Assembly: GCA_964036045.1 (NCBI GenBank)
Contig: OZ038380.1
Span: 119,422,699-119,486,698 of the forward strand
DNA length: 64,000 nucleotides
From: Eutreptiella sp. 'Long Island Sound 2002'
Taxonomy: Eukaryota > Euglenozoa > Euglenophyceae > Eutreptiales > Eutreptiaceae
Direction: 5' to 3'
Both the position numbers and the translations under genes were made by a program. A model generated the notes under the pieces. The model searched no databases and had not been told where the DNA came from. It worked only from the letters and a program-made list of their open reading frames with translations. Every line of letters starts with the position of its first letter. Positions within the stretch are counted from its first letter, which is position 1. Positions 21,540 through 31,241 of the stretch are shown in pieces.

Positions 21540-24411
21540 TGGTAGCAGAGGCTACCTGAATGTTGTTCCTTTGGTGTCCCAACCACAGCTAGCTCCCCAG
21601 TACGGCCCCGTAGACTCCGCCACTTCAGGAGACGTAACGATTACGCTGCCGTGGTGCTGTGCGAACGAGGCCTTGAGAGGAATGCCTTGCGCAAGCCCAA
21701 ATTGCCCAAGAAGGGCACAAATCAGCAGCTGTGGAGGCCCAGATTACAATCAAGATCCCAGTCGAAATTGGCCATCAAGTAGCTGGAATCTCCCAGCCTA
21801 CGCTAATGGCAACGCTCCGGTGGAGCTTACGGACCTGGCAGGTACTAATACTCCTTACCAATGTCCACATTTTGAGACCATCGATGCCGACATTGACGAC
21901 ATTGAGATGGGTGGTCCAAGTGAGGTACCTACCTATAATCGACCAGCCTCTTGGGCACAATGGGATAACCATTTGTCTTCAGAAGTGACCCGTAACCTTG
22001 AGGCGCTTGAGGCCCTGTGTCTATTAGCCACGTCTAAGCTGATAGGACAAGAAAGAATCGCCTCTGATTTTTTATTCGAATATTTTTTCCTCCTTCAAGA
22101 AGAAATTAATACCAGGATGTGGTGGTGTTCTCAAGAAGATGAATCTTTTGCCATTTTCTTGCAGATCTGGGAGGCAAGCCCCTTCCCGAAGGAGAAGACC
22201 AAGGAACCTGTTGCCGGGCCCTCCGCCCCTCACCCCTCTGTTTCCATCCGCGACGATCTAGCCGCCGCGGTTGAGGAAGGAATTTTAGAGGCAGCTAGGC
22301 AGGCAAGCCTGGAAATTAGGACTGAAGGAGCTCCCCAAGTGGACTCCTGGCTGCGAACCACTGAGATTAGCGGTCCGACAGCCTGCTCAGGCCCTTCAGG
22401 ACACGGTATGTACTGTCCTGCCGACTGCTCTTGCAGATTACAGCGAGATACTGAGCTCCAATTGCTCACAGATCAAATGCAACTCATCATTCAGACGCTT
22501 GGAATTAAAGATCTTTTCAAGACCCACATGAGGTCTGAGGGCGCATCATCGGTGGAACAAACAACAGAACCGTCGGAGGAGGCGACAGAAATTTTTTCGA
22601 TTGCTCCTTCGGTGGACTCTAAGACCACCGACGCAAGGATCAGCAGGACTAAGCTAAAGGAAAGGGTTACAATCTCTCGATCTCAGAGTAGGTCGGCGAA
22701 GGCTAGGAGTGAGGTTCAGAATGCCAAGCGAACTGCCTCCCGTACTACCCTTCCTGCTGTTGATTCCAATGCAATAGCCCAGATGTTGCTCGCCCAGACC
22801 CTCGCCGGAGCTGGTGTGGCTAATGATGCCGCCAAGGTGTCTGCCATTACGGCCGGTGTTGGGCTGGATTCACTTCTAAATCCTACTTCATTGCGACTTC
22901 GTCAGGTTGCCAAGCAACCAAAGTATAATGGGAACCCCAGACGTTGGCCTCAGTTCCAACGGGAATTTAAATTGTGGGTTAAGACTCAAAAACTCCAGGA
23001 TGATCAGTTCCTGATGGCGCTCTTGGACTGCCTTGAGGGAGCGCCGGCCAACACTTGGCTCAGGACCTGGAGTGATCGTGAGGATTCAAGCTCCCCCCTT
23101 ACCTTTGATGAGGTGTGGGAACAGTTGGAGGTACGTGGATCCCGGCTGCCTGAGGACCATTACCACCAGATGTTGAAGAATTTTCCTTCATTCTCTCGAT
23201 TAATCTTGCACGAAGTGCAGGACAAGAGACAGCGCTTCTGGAATCTCGTAGAAGAATCTGAACATTCAGGCGAAAAATTTTCTAGTGCCGAGCTGAAAAA
23301 TCTGATTTTTGACAAGATCCCCTCAGAAACCGCCGCCACCCTTCGGAATAAACAGTCCGAAGAAAAGGTCAAGACCTGGTGGGCGGAAGTCGATGGCTTC
23401 GACGCCTCGGCCAACCGGTTTACAGTCAGGGAGGCACTTCAAAAGTGCTCCCCCACGTCGTCTACCAAGGTGAAATTCACTGAAAACACGTGGAAAATCA
23501 AGTTCAATGAACACGAGGATCGGGACTTGTTTGTCCAAGTCCTCAATAGGGGAGTAAGTTTCCACGGCCATCGCCTGAAGGCCAGGAACTGGGTGTTTTC
23601 GTTCACCCCGCAGGAATTGTGGGAAGAGGTTGAGCGGCTCGCTGACGCCGCCAATCAAAATTTCCATGAGGGTCTTGGGGGAAACAGGAATACCCAGCAA
23701 AACACCCAAAATGGGGCCCAAAAGGGCAACAAAAAGGTGAATGACACCCGGAATGTTCAGGATCATTGTAGCATCTGTCTTCTTTTAGGTTCTACGAACC
23801 GAGCTAAGACGCATTCTACTGCTAATCACCGATGGTCTGCTTACGATCACAAGGTGATTGGTGAAAATGTCAGTAATTCGCAGAATTCAGACAGGAATGA
23901 CAGACAGGTGCATGGTGCAAAGGGGGGAAAGGGTAATCCGACCCCCTCCGGTGGAAACAAAAATACTGGAGGCCCTGGCGGGTCCCAAGGCAAAGGAAAT
24001 CGGACTCCATCCGGCTCCGGTGGACAGCCGAACGGCCAGACAAGTCCCAATGTCAACGCCGGAGGCCGAAATCGAAATCCAGGCCAAACCCCTCAATCCG
24101 GTACAAACAAAGGAAATGCTCCAGGATCACAGGGTAAAGGTAAGGGAAATCCTTCAGGATCCCCTTTCTCTGGTAAGGGCAGAGGGCGTGGCGACGGTGG
24201 TGGTCCATCATCCGGCGGCCGTGGCCGTGGACGTGGAAAGGGCAATCATCGTGTGGATCAGGTCTCAGGTGCAGATCAGGTGTCCGATGCGGATCGAGAT
24301 TATGTCGAAAACGCCCTGAATCCAGCGGATGATCCGTTCCAAGATGAGTGGATCGACGAATCAGGCTGTGTCCACAATGTTAACGCAGCCGCTGGAGGTC
24401 AGAACGCCTAG
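21376..24411 (+). CDS. gag: Element E gag polyprotein
   Basis: 1011 codons, starting at ATG 21376 inside the 5' LTR and reading through the primer-binding site as QHF-HGSRG-YLNV. No later ATG is better placed and no stop precedes the PBS, so the LTR start is the natural one. Visible parts: acidic, poorly conserved N-terminal half; the Ty3-type gag core near residues 510-570 (PKYNGNPRRWPQFQREF, then LLDCLEGAPANTWLRTW); a possible zinc site at about 798-817 of C-X2-C-X11-H-X3-H form (CSIC...H...H) instead of the usual CX2CX4HX4C knuckle; and a Gly/Asn/Ser/Lys-rich RNA-binding tail from about 830, ending RGRGRGKG, then an acidic end. It terminates in TAG 24409-24411 followed by an open frame into pol. 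The role is virus-like particle capsid and RNA packaging, by family. Confidence 0.9.
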   Translation: MDLASVVAALASVGVRVSGSTPNNNIQGDSSRACPTGLASPEPSGTHNDPGQHFHGSRGYLNVVPLVSQPQLAPQYGPVDSATSGDVTITLPWCCANEALRGMPCASPNCPRRAQISSCGGPDYNQDPSRNWPSSSWNLPAYANGNAPVELTDLAGTNTPYQCPHFETIDADIDDIEMGGPSEVPTYNRPASWAQWDNHLSSEVTRNLEALEALCLLATSKLIGQERIASDFLFEYFFLLQEEINTRMWWCSQEDESFAIFLQIWEASPFPKEKTKEPVAGPSAPHPSVSIRDDLAAAVEEGILEAARQASLEIRTEGAPQVDSWLRTTEISGPTACSGPSGHGMYCPADCSCRLQRDTELQLLTDQMQLIIQTLGIKDLFKTHMRSEGASSVEQTTEPSEEATEIFSIAPSVDSKTTDARISRTKLKERVTISRSQSRSAKARSEVQNAKRTASRTTLPAVDSNAIAQMLLAQTLAGAGVANDAAKVSAITAGVGLDSLLNPTSLRLRQVAKQPKYNGNPRRWPQFQREFKLWVKTQKLQDDQFLMALLDCLEGAPANTWLRTWSDREDSSSPLTFDEVWEQLEVRGSRLPEDHYHQMLKNFPSFSRLILHEVQDKRQRFWNLVEESEHSGEKFSSAELKNLIFDKIPSETAATLRNKQSEEKVKTWWAEVDGFDASANRFTVREALQKCSPTSSTKVKFTENTWKIKFNEHEDRDLFVQVLNRGVSFHGHRLKARNWVFSFTPQELWEEVERLADAANQNFHEGLGGNRNTQQNTQNGAQKGNKKVNDTRNVQDHCSICLLLGSTNRAKTHSTANHRWSAYDHKVIGENVSNSQNSDRNDRQVHGAKGGKGNPTPSGGNKNTGGPGGSQGKGNRTPSGSGGQPNGQTSPNVNAGGRNRNPGQTPQSGTNKGNAPGSQGKGKGNPSGSPFSGKGRGRGDGGGPSSGGRGRGRGKGNHRVDQVSGADQVSDADRDYVENALNPADDPFQDEWIDESGCVHNVNAAAGGQNA
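21540..21558 (+). promoter_or_regulatory. Primer-binding site of element E (tRNA-iMet type)
   Basis: TGGTAGCAGAGGCTACCTG begins at the first base after the LTR. TGGTAGCAGAGG complements an initiator-tRNA 3' end CCTCTGCTACCA. It lies inside gag, encoding GSRG. Confidence 0.9.
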
Positions 24412-24446
24412 GGGAGCCACGAAAATCGCCCCTCCCCAGGCGATTT
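24409..24446 (+). promoter_or_regulatory. Candidate UAG readthrough signal between gag and pol of E
   Basis: TAG at 24409-24411 in the context GCC-TAG-GGGAGCC. After an 11-nt spacer follows a perfect 8-bp hairpin: AAATCGCC (24423-24430), loop CCTCCCCA, GGCGATTT (24439-24446). Gag and pol are in the same frame and no other stop occurs before the end of pol at 29595. The arrangement resembles gammaretroviral gag-UAG-pol readthrough; function is inferred. Confidence 0.7.
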
Positions 24447-27400
24447 CAGGCATGATCCCCAAATTCCTGATCGACCATTACTTGATGTAGGGTCGCTTGT
24501 CTCCTCTCCCCTGGATCCGGCAGCGGATCCTTCTGTTGTAGTGGACGAGGTTGGTGTACAGTCCAAGCACAGGGCTCGTCAGTTTGTCACAAAGCTGTGG
24601 GTCTCTGATTGCAAGGGAAATTTCCACCTCGCCACTTGTTTGTGTGACAATGGATCAGAGGTAAATCTCCAATCCAATTCATTCTTACCCGACGACTGCG
24701 TGTTTGAATCGCCTCATCCTGTTACCCTCGAGGGAGTTTCTGGACATTCTCTCGCAGGTGGGCAACGCGGTTGTTATATACCAACTCATTTGGTCGCTCA
24801 AGACCTTTGGGAAGAGCAAAATGTGGAAGAAGTTGTCCTTAAGGATGACTACTTCTATCGTGCTGACATAAAGTATGACCTTTATTCGGGCCATCCTTGG
24901 CTTCGCAAGAACAGGGTAGCGCCCGTAGGTCATCGTCCTTGTTTTTTGCTGGAGTCAGGTCCCTTGGAGCGTCCTGAATTTCGTTTTTTGCACGCAGGGT
25001 TTAAAAGTGCAGAAGAATTTTTGAAGCAAAAGGTGACACCAAAATTTGGTGAAGATATCACCATTGCAGAGGTGAATGGGAGTGCCGATTACTCCCAAGA
25101 GTTAGAATGTCTTCGTAGGGACTCCCAGCCACGACGCCCTTCGCGCTGGCACTCTTCATCCTACAGAGTTGTCGACAAATGGCGCGATGCAATTTGTGAA
25201 TATTTTCATGAACATCATTCCTTTTGGCCACAGTATGATGCCTTTGCTAACCGTGAGAACAAGCGCTTTGACAAGCACTTCAGCGACGCTTGGACCCACA
25301 AATGGGACAGGAAGTTGTGGATTAATCCTCCGTTTCACTTAATCCAGCAGGTCATCCACAAAATCAAGCAAGATAAAACCCAGGCAATTTTAGTTGTGCC
25401 CTTGTGGGACGACAAGCCTTGGTTTCAGGAATTACAAGACATTTGTGTAGATTACATCGAACTTCCCAGGAAGATTAAGCTGTATGCCAGGGACGACACA
25501 GGTCCCCTGCCACAGCGGTCCTGGAGTTCGCTTGCATTCCTGGTGGATGGGAAGCTTTCTGACTCTAATTCTGCTGATTCTGGTACTGATTCTTGTGTTG
25601 GGTCTGAATCTGAGGTTGAGCGTGGTACTGATGATGAATCTATTTTTTCTGATTTTTGTCCGTCAGATACCCAAGGTGATTCAACGTCCAATGGATCCGC
25701 CTCGTCTCCCTCTTCCCGAATACGGTCGACATCGAAAAGAATCTTCAGTGCACGGGCGAGGAAAAATCTCCAATCGCGCCGCAAATTCAGAGTTTTTTAT
25801 GAGAAACCCCCTGTGGAAGCTTTCATGGATCCTTTCGAGGAGCTGGATCACGAAGAGAATCTCTGGGATTTCGACACAAGACCCACCTATCTTCAAGAGG
25901 CAGTGGATACGGACCTGTTTAGGGACATCCGTAAGAAGATTCTTCCTGCCAAAGCCGAAGAAGTCGCCAAAGTTTTTTCGACAGTAATTCCTGGCGATCA
26001 GGTGGACACTGAATTGTGTTCCAAGTCAAGAGAAAAGATTTTTGAGGAACGGAAGGACACAACCCTTTCAGGGAAGTTGATCAAAGACCCCCCTGTCCGT
26101 GGACAGTTCAGTGAAGACTTCATCGAGCTTCGTGAAGGGTACAAGGCAAAAAAACAGCGCCCTTATGAAAATCATGGACATAAGCATGAGATCCTCAGAA
26201 AAATCATCGAGAGAAATCTCAGGGAATTTGGTTGGCTTGAGGGTTGTATGACCAGCGAATGGTGCTGTTCACCCTTCACAGTCCCGAAGCCACCGCCTGC
26301 AGACCAGAACACCATTGATGGTTGGCGAATGGTTGTTGATTTTCGCAATCTCAATGCCGAAACAAAGGCGGATTCACAACCCCTGCCCCTCAATGAGGAG
26401 GAAATCGCTAAGAGGGCAAGAGGTCGTTTGTTCTCTGTGCTGGATCTCCGTCACGGCTTTCACCAAATGCCGTTGAGGAAGGACAGCAGACCTCTGACCT
26501 GTATGTGCACGCCATGTGGCCCAGTCCAATGGACGGTCATGCCCATGGGCCTGAAGAACGCCCCTTCATTTTTTCAAAGAATGATGGAGGATGTGCTGTT
26601 CACAACCCATCCTGAGCTTCGTGCCTTCGTGAGCGTGTACATAGATGACATAATCATCGCGACGGAGGGGGAGGGACTGACCGAAGCCGAGCTGGTGGCC
26701 CTACATGAGAAGCAGCTGAACCAAGTTTTGGACATTATTGACGCCAATCAGCTGATTTGTGGGCCAAAGAAGGGAAAATCATTTTTAAAATCAGTCGAAT
26801 TTTGTGGTTCTCTCCTAGAGAATGGCACCCGACGACCCAGTCCAGGGAAGCTCGTCGCTATTCAGAAGTGGAAGCGCCCTGAGACGATCACGGAGTTGAG
26901 AGGATTCCTGGGTTGTTGCAATTTTTACCACACTTTTGTGCCGAACTATGCCAAATTTGCTGCCCCCCTAACTGAATTATTGAAGGTAGGGAGAGATGCG
27001 GGCAAGGCAGGTTCAGAGGTTCGTGTCAAGTGGACTGACGAGTGCGAGGAGGCCTTCCATCACTTGAAGGCGGCCCTCTGTGAAGTCGCCACGTTGCATG
27101 TGCCCCAATTAGACCGACCCTTCTACATCAGAACCGACGCTTCTAGGTACGCGATCGGAGCTGTCCTTGAACAGGTTGATGAAGCCACCGGCGATCATTA
27201 CCCTCTTGCATTTTGGTCTCGGAAGCTAGCCCCACGCCAAATGCAATGGTCGCCGCGTGAGCAAGAGACATATGCCATCATCTGTGCTTTAAAAAAGTAC
27301 CAATCGTGGGTTGGCACCAATCGAGTCGAGGTCCTGACGGATCATCGATCTCTGGAGTACTGGGCCACCGAACACATTGATACTGTCGCGAGCCCAGCTG

Positions 27401-29595
27401 GTCGACGGGCCAGATGGCACGAATTTCTCTCTCTGTTTGACCTCCATGTGTCGTATTTGCCTGGAAAACATAACACGGTAGCGGATGCTCTGAGCCGATG
27501 GGCTTACCCCGCCTCAGAGGGGCTGCAAAGTACCAACATCCATGGTACGGAGCAGGACCGCCATGTCATCATCGAATGGGATCAGGAAGAAAAGAAACTC
27601 ATTCGACGTGCATGCATGCAGTGCGCTGTTAAACAGCACGCATTGCCGTGTCACGACATCACGGCCATCACAGATCCGGCGCATGCTCACGAGATCTGCA
27701 CCAAAACACTGAAAGTCGTGGAAAAAGTCACCGATCCCTCCTCAGGGAGTGTGAAACGGTTTGACTATACCCGACAAGTAAGTCGATTTCGGTTGATCGA
27801 GGGCATTAAGCGACGAGATCCGGCCAAAACTCCACCCCTGCCTAAAGATTCCCCGATAATCTGTGACTGGACGTCCGATTACCTGCAGGATCCCATGTTT
27901 AAAGAGGTCTTTGGAAATCTCCAATCCAAAGATGCTCACAAGGATGGGATTTTTGCTGAGTACTCGTTGGATGGGGGGAAGCTGTGGATGGAGGGTAAAT
28001 TGTGTGTGCCAGACGCCCTAGCCCCCCGAGTGTTAAACTGGTGGCATAAATGGGAGTCCCCCCACGCACATGGCCGTCGACTGTGGTCGATGATTAAACA
28101 TAGGTTGTTTGGCTCACGGCTATATACTCACTGCATGAAAGTAGCCGCCGGATGCGCCCAATGTGCTGTCTCGACGCCTCCCAGCGCGAAGAAGCACGGC
28201 CATCTGAGGCCTCATCCTATTCCGGAGCGCCTCTTTAACAGAGTCACCAGTGATTTCTTCTATCTCGGTGAACTCGATGACGAAGAGTGCCATTGGACGA
28301 ATAAAAAAGTCAATGGTGTGCTCCTCATTCAGTGCCGTCATTCCGGCTACATACAGGTGTTGCCTTGCAACATCGAGTCGATGACTGGCAAGGCTGCCGC
28401 CAAATGGTGCGCGCAGACCTGGATGGGAGGCTGGGACGTCCCATCCGAGGTGGTGACGGATTCGGGCAAAGAGTACACCTCCGAATGGTGGAGAGAATTG
28501 TGTGCTCGCCTTGGAATCCACCACCTCCGATGTGAAATCCACTCGCATCGAGCGCTGCCTGGCGAAAGAGCCGGCCGCTCAATAATAAATATGCTTCGTA
28601 AGGAGCTCGCGAGTGAAAAGGATTTCCATTGGATGGAAGTTCTCTTCGCATTGCTTCGCCGTTACCACAACACGCCTTTGTATCATGGCCTTTCTCCAAA
28701 TGAAATTGTATTTGGACGAAAGAAGTGTTGGTGGAACATGCCGTTGAATAATCCTCGCCCCTGTAAAGATGCTTCGCTGTTTTTGGACGAAGTCCAACGA
28801 GCAGATAAATCTGTGTCGAAATTAATCGAGAAGCATCAAGCTGACTGGCTTTGGGTTCAAAATCAAGGTCGAAAAAACCCCCACAATTTTGAAGTCGATG
28901 ATCGAGTTTGGCTTCGAAAATCCGGAACCACCCTGGACGGAGATGACAAGCTTCTTCCCTTGTGGGAGGGGCCATTCGCTGTTACAGCGCGTCTTGGTGA
29001 GAACAGGTGGAGGATTCGTGTGGATGTCAGCAGGGAAATTGACGTTTCGGGCGATCGCCTCAAGAGAGAGATCCCCTCCCCCAAGGATCGGGTTAAACCC
29101 CTTTTTTGGACTGCGAAACACTTGTCCGATTGGGTCATCGAAGGGGGGAAGTACGAACTCAAGAGGATTGTTGAAGCAAGACGTGACGCCAAGGGCGAAT
29201 GGGAATTTCTGTGTGAGTGGAGGGGCTTTGATTCCAGTCACAACAACTGGGAACCAGCCCAATATTTTGTCCATGGGTACACCAAGGGGTTCATTGACTT
29301 CCTCAAGAAGCACCCCGAAATTGGAGTACTCCTGACAGATTGTTTGTCGAAACCAGACAGACAAGTGGAGAGCGACGGAAAACGACCTGTGGTGAATCGA
29401 GATCCAGCCTTTTACGGCCCTCAGCAGCCACATTCCAGGGCTGATCCGTCGATCCCCCCTCCTGCGGTCAGGCCAGCCCAGGAACCAAATGAGGACCAAG
29501 CTTCAAGTTCGGCCGCTGATTTGCAGCGCCCAAGCCGTACCAGGGCCCGACCAGACAGATTGGTGGTCACATGTATTCGTGCTTGGCCGAATTGA
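24412..29595 (+). CDS. pol: Element E pol polyprotein: protease, MTase-like domain, RT, RNase H, integrase, chromodomain
   Basis: Open from the codon after the gag TAG (about 1727 codons). Residues below count from the GTG at 24541; there is no obvious independent ATG, which favours translation as a gag fusion. Protease: CDNGSEVNL near 35-43, with Asn in place of the Thr/Ser of D-T/S-G. Methyltransferase-like domain about 225-340: DAFANRENK, WINPPF (NPPF at 262-265), ILVVPLWDDKPWF. RT: WRMVVDFRNLN near 595, LDLRHGFHQMPL near 635, YIDDIII at 700. RNase H: IRTDASRYAIG near 864, TDHRSLEYW near 934. Integrase: H..H..CAQC finger about 1169-1210, then D near 1237 (SDFFYLGE), D near 1306 (VTDSGKEY), E near 1342 (PGERAGR). 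Chromodomain about 1538-1590 (CEWRGFDSSHNNWEP). Basic Pro/Ser-rich tail. No frameshift or stop seen, so it could be active. Confidence 0.93.
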   Translation, partial: GSHENRPSPGDFRHDPQIPDRPLLDVGSLVSSPLDPAADPSVVVDEVGVQSKHRARQFVTKLWVSDCKGNFHLATCLCDNGSEVNLQSNSFLPDDCVFESPHPVTLEGVSGHSLAGGQRGCYIPTHLVAQDLWEEQNVEEVVLKDDYFYRADIKYDLYSGHPWLRKNRVAPVGHRPCFLLESGPLERPEFRFLHAGFKSAEEFLKQKVTPKFGEDITIAEVNGSADYSQELECLRRDSQPRRPSRWHSSSYRVVDKWRDAICEYFHEHHSFWPQYDAFANRENKRFDKHFSDAWTHKWDRKLWINPPFHLIQQVIHKIKQDKTQAILVVPLWDDKPWFQELQDICVDYIELPRKIKLYARDDTGPLPQRSWSSLAFLVDGKLSDSNSADSGTDSCVGSESEVERGTDDESIFSDFCPSDTQGDSTSNGSASSPSSRIRSTSKRIFSARARKNLQSRRKFRVFYEKPPVEAFMDPFEELDHEENLWDFDTRPTYLQEAVDTDLFRDIRKKILPAKAEEVAKVFSTVIPGDQVDTELCSKSREKIFEERKDTTLSGKLIKDPPVRGQFSEDFIELREGYKAKKQRPYENHGHKHEILRKIIERNLREFGWLEGCMTSEWCCSPFTVPKPPPADQNTIDGWRMVVDFRNLNAETKADSQPLPLNEEEIAKRARGRLFSVLDLRHGFHQMPLRKDSRPLTCMCTPCGPVQWTVMPMGLKNAPSFFQRMMEDVLFTTHPELRAFVSVYIDDIIIATEGEGLTEAELVALHEKQLNQVLDIIDANQLICGPKKGKSFLKSVEFCGSLLENGTRRPSPGKLVAIQKWKRPETITELRGFLGCCNFYHTFVPNYAKFAAPLTELLKVGRDAGKAGSEVRVKWTDECEEAFHHLKAALCEVATLHVPQLDRPFYIRTDASRYAIGAVLEQVDEATGDHYPLAFWSRKLAPRQMQWSPREQETYAIICALKKYQSWVGTNRVEVLTDHRSLEYWATEHIDTVASPAGRRARWHEFLSLFDLHVSYLPGKHNTVADALSRWAYPASEGLQSTNIHGTEQDRHVIIEWDQEEKKLIRRACMQCAVKQHALPCHDITAITDPAHAHEICTKTLKVVEKVTDPSSGSVKRFDYTRQVSRFRLIEGIKRRDPAKTPPLPKDSPIICDWTSDYLQDPMFKEVFGNLQSKDAHKDGIFAEYSLDGGKLWMEGKLCVPDALAPRVLNWWHKWESPHAHGRRLWSMIKHRLFGSRLYTHCMKVAAGCAQCAVSTPPSAKKHGHLRPHPIPERLFNRVTSDFFYLGELDDEECHWTNKKVNGVLLIQCRHSGYIQVLPCNIESMTGKAAAKWCAQTWMGGWDVPSEVVTDSGKEYTSEWWRELCARLGIHHLRCEIHSHRALPGERAGRSIINMLRKELASEKDFHWMEVLFALLRRYHNTPLYHGLSPNEIVFGRKKCWWNMPLNNPRPCKDASLFLDEVQRADKSVSKLIEKHQADWLWVQNQGRKNPHNFEVDDRVWLRKSGTTLDGDDKLLPLWEGPFAVTARLGENRWRIRVDVSREIDVSGDRLKREIPSPKDRVKPLFWTAKHLSDWVIEGGKYELKRIVEARRDAKGEWEFLCEWRGFDSSHNNWEPAQYFVHGYTKGFIDFLKKHPEIGVLLTDCLSKPDRQVESDGKRPVVNRDPAFYGPQQPHSRADPSIPPPAVRPAQEPNEDQASSSAADLQRPSRTRARPDRLVVTCIRAWPN

Positions 29596-31227
29596 GGAAG
29601 CCATCCTACCACATTCTGCTCAATCCACTGTTCATTCTTCCTGTTTATGTCATGATGTGGAGAACTGCGAATGTTTGATAATTTGACGTCAATCAACTTT
29701 TCTTTGGTCTCCGTTCGGCAGACAAGGCGTAGATACGCTGACGGAGTGTTCTGCCGTGTTCAGAAAAAACCAAACTCAGGCTTAATTCAGGCAGATTCGG
29801 GGTAATCTTGTCTCTGTTGGTCTGTGCATCTTTGGAATTTGGCTACTCGTGCAGATGGAAGCAAATGTACATAATCAAAACGCTGGCCAGCGACATTCAC
29901 CCCTACAGGTATCCCCTGTAGTACTGGCTGCACCAGATGCGACGCCAGGAACTCAGATCTTACCTTCATTTGCTGTGATGCTGACGCCAAAGTCCAGATT
30001 CAGATCCAGGATCCTCAAATTTGCCTTGAATTTCTCAGGTTTGTCCATCATTCTGCCACTGTTGTACGAAACCCAGACGTCAATTGTTCAGACAATCTTC
30101 ATCTAGGAGCTCTAGGGACTTCTAACAGCAACCTCTGAAGTCCGTAAGCTTCGTTGTATTTTTGGCACACGCCAATGTGAGCTCAATCCGACCAGAAACT
30201 GTCGAGAATGGTGAATCCAAGTGTCTTGTGGGACTCCATCGAAAGATTGGCCTTGTCCAAGTCGATTGACACCGCCGCCACTGTAAATTCGGTGTCTCTC
30301 AGTTATATACTGTCAGTAAAGCGCCTTCAGTGAACCTTCGGCGCGTTACATGCCAAGGATCCAGGGCCAGCATGTCCCATCATGATGCATCATCACATGA
30401 TCCACATTTTCATAGAATCTGTTAGATGCTCGCGAACCAACGTGCCGGAAAGCAAAATTGAGCGGAATAAACGACAATATATATTAACTTTAGTCTAAAC
30501 GAAGGTGTTAGTAGTTTCAGTTCTAGACATTCCGCTGCATTTCACCTTCATCTCAGGGAATTTACTCATGTTAGGACAATTTAGGTTGATTGCCTTGTCA
30601 TCTCCCATCATTCCTCGAAGATCTGTTTAGATCTAAGTGCACAGAAAAACATCTTTACTTTCTGTGGTGCACTTAGGGTCTGTAGACTACATTTGTATTT
30701 GTTTTCCCTCTCTGTGATTGTCTCATCCCCTTAATCTCTGCTCAATTTGACTCTCAATCTTGCTCAATTTTGTGATCATCCACCAGATGCGCTAATTCTG
30801 AGCCACATGCTGCACTTTTCAGAACGAGAAAAGCGGGAAGAACACGATGTAGAGTTCGGCGAGGACACCGTAGCGTGCCCGCGACAGCGAAACTGTGCCA
30901 GAGCGCTGAGATGTCACTCCAATTCTTGATCCCCCCACTCAATCCACCAATAATCTACCTCATTCTCAACCAATGCATGGTTTGGTATCGATTCTCGATA
31001 CGTTTACATGCTTTCTAGCCCTTGACCCAATGTTTTACTGCACGGAGGACTGTTCGTCACTTCTCATTCTGTCTCATTTCAGGTTCATCCAGCCTGATTC
31101 AGTGCCAATTTAGCCCAAATCAGGTCAGATCAAGCAGATTTCGCCCCATCAAGGCTACATTTCTATGTTTTTCTGGGACTTACCCGCACTACGTTCTTCG
31201 TTGACGTAGCGACACACCCCAGTGTGT
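29596..31227 (+). other. 3' untranslated region of element E
   Basis: About 1.6 kb between the pol stop and the polypurine tract. It has only short open frames in all directions and no recognisable domain, tRNA or repeat structure. Long for a Ty3/gypsy 3' UTR. Confidence 0.6.
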
Positions 31228-31241
31228 TTTTGGAGGGGGAG
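31228..31241 (+). promoter_or_regulatory. Polypurine tract of element E
   Basis: TTTTGGAGGGGGAG immediately upstream of the 3' LTR start TGTAAG at 31242. Confidence 0.85.
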
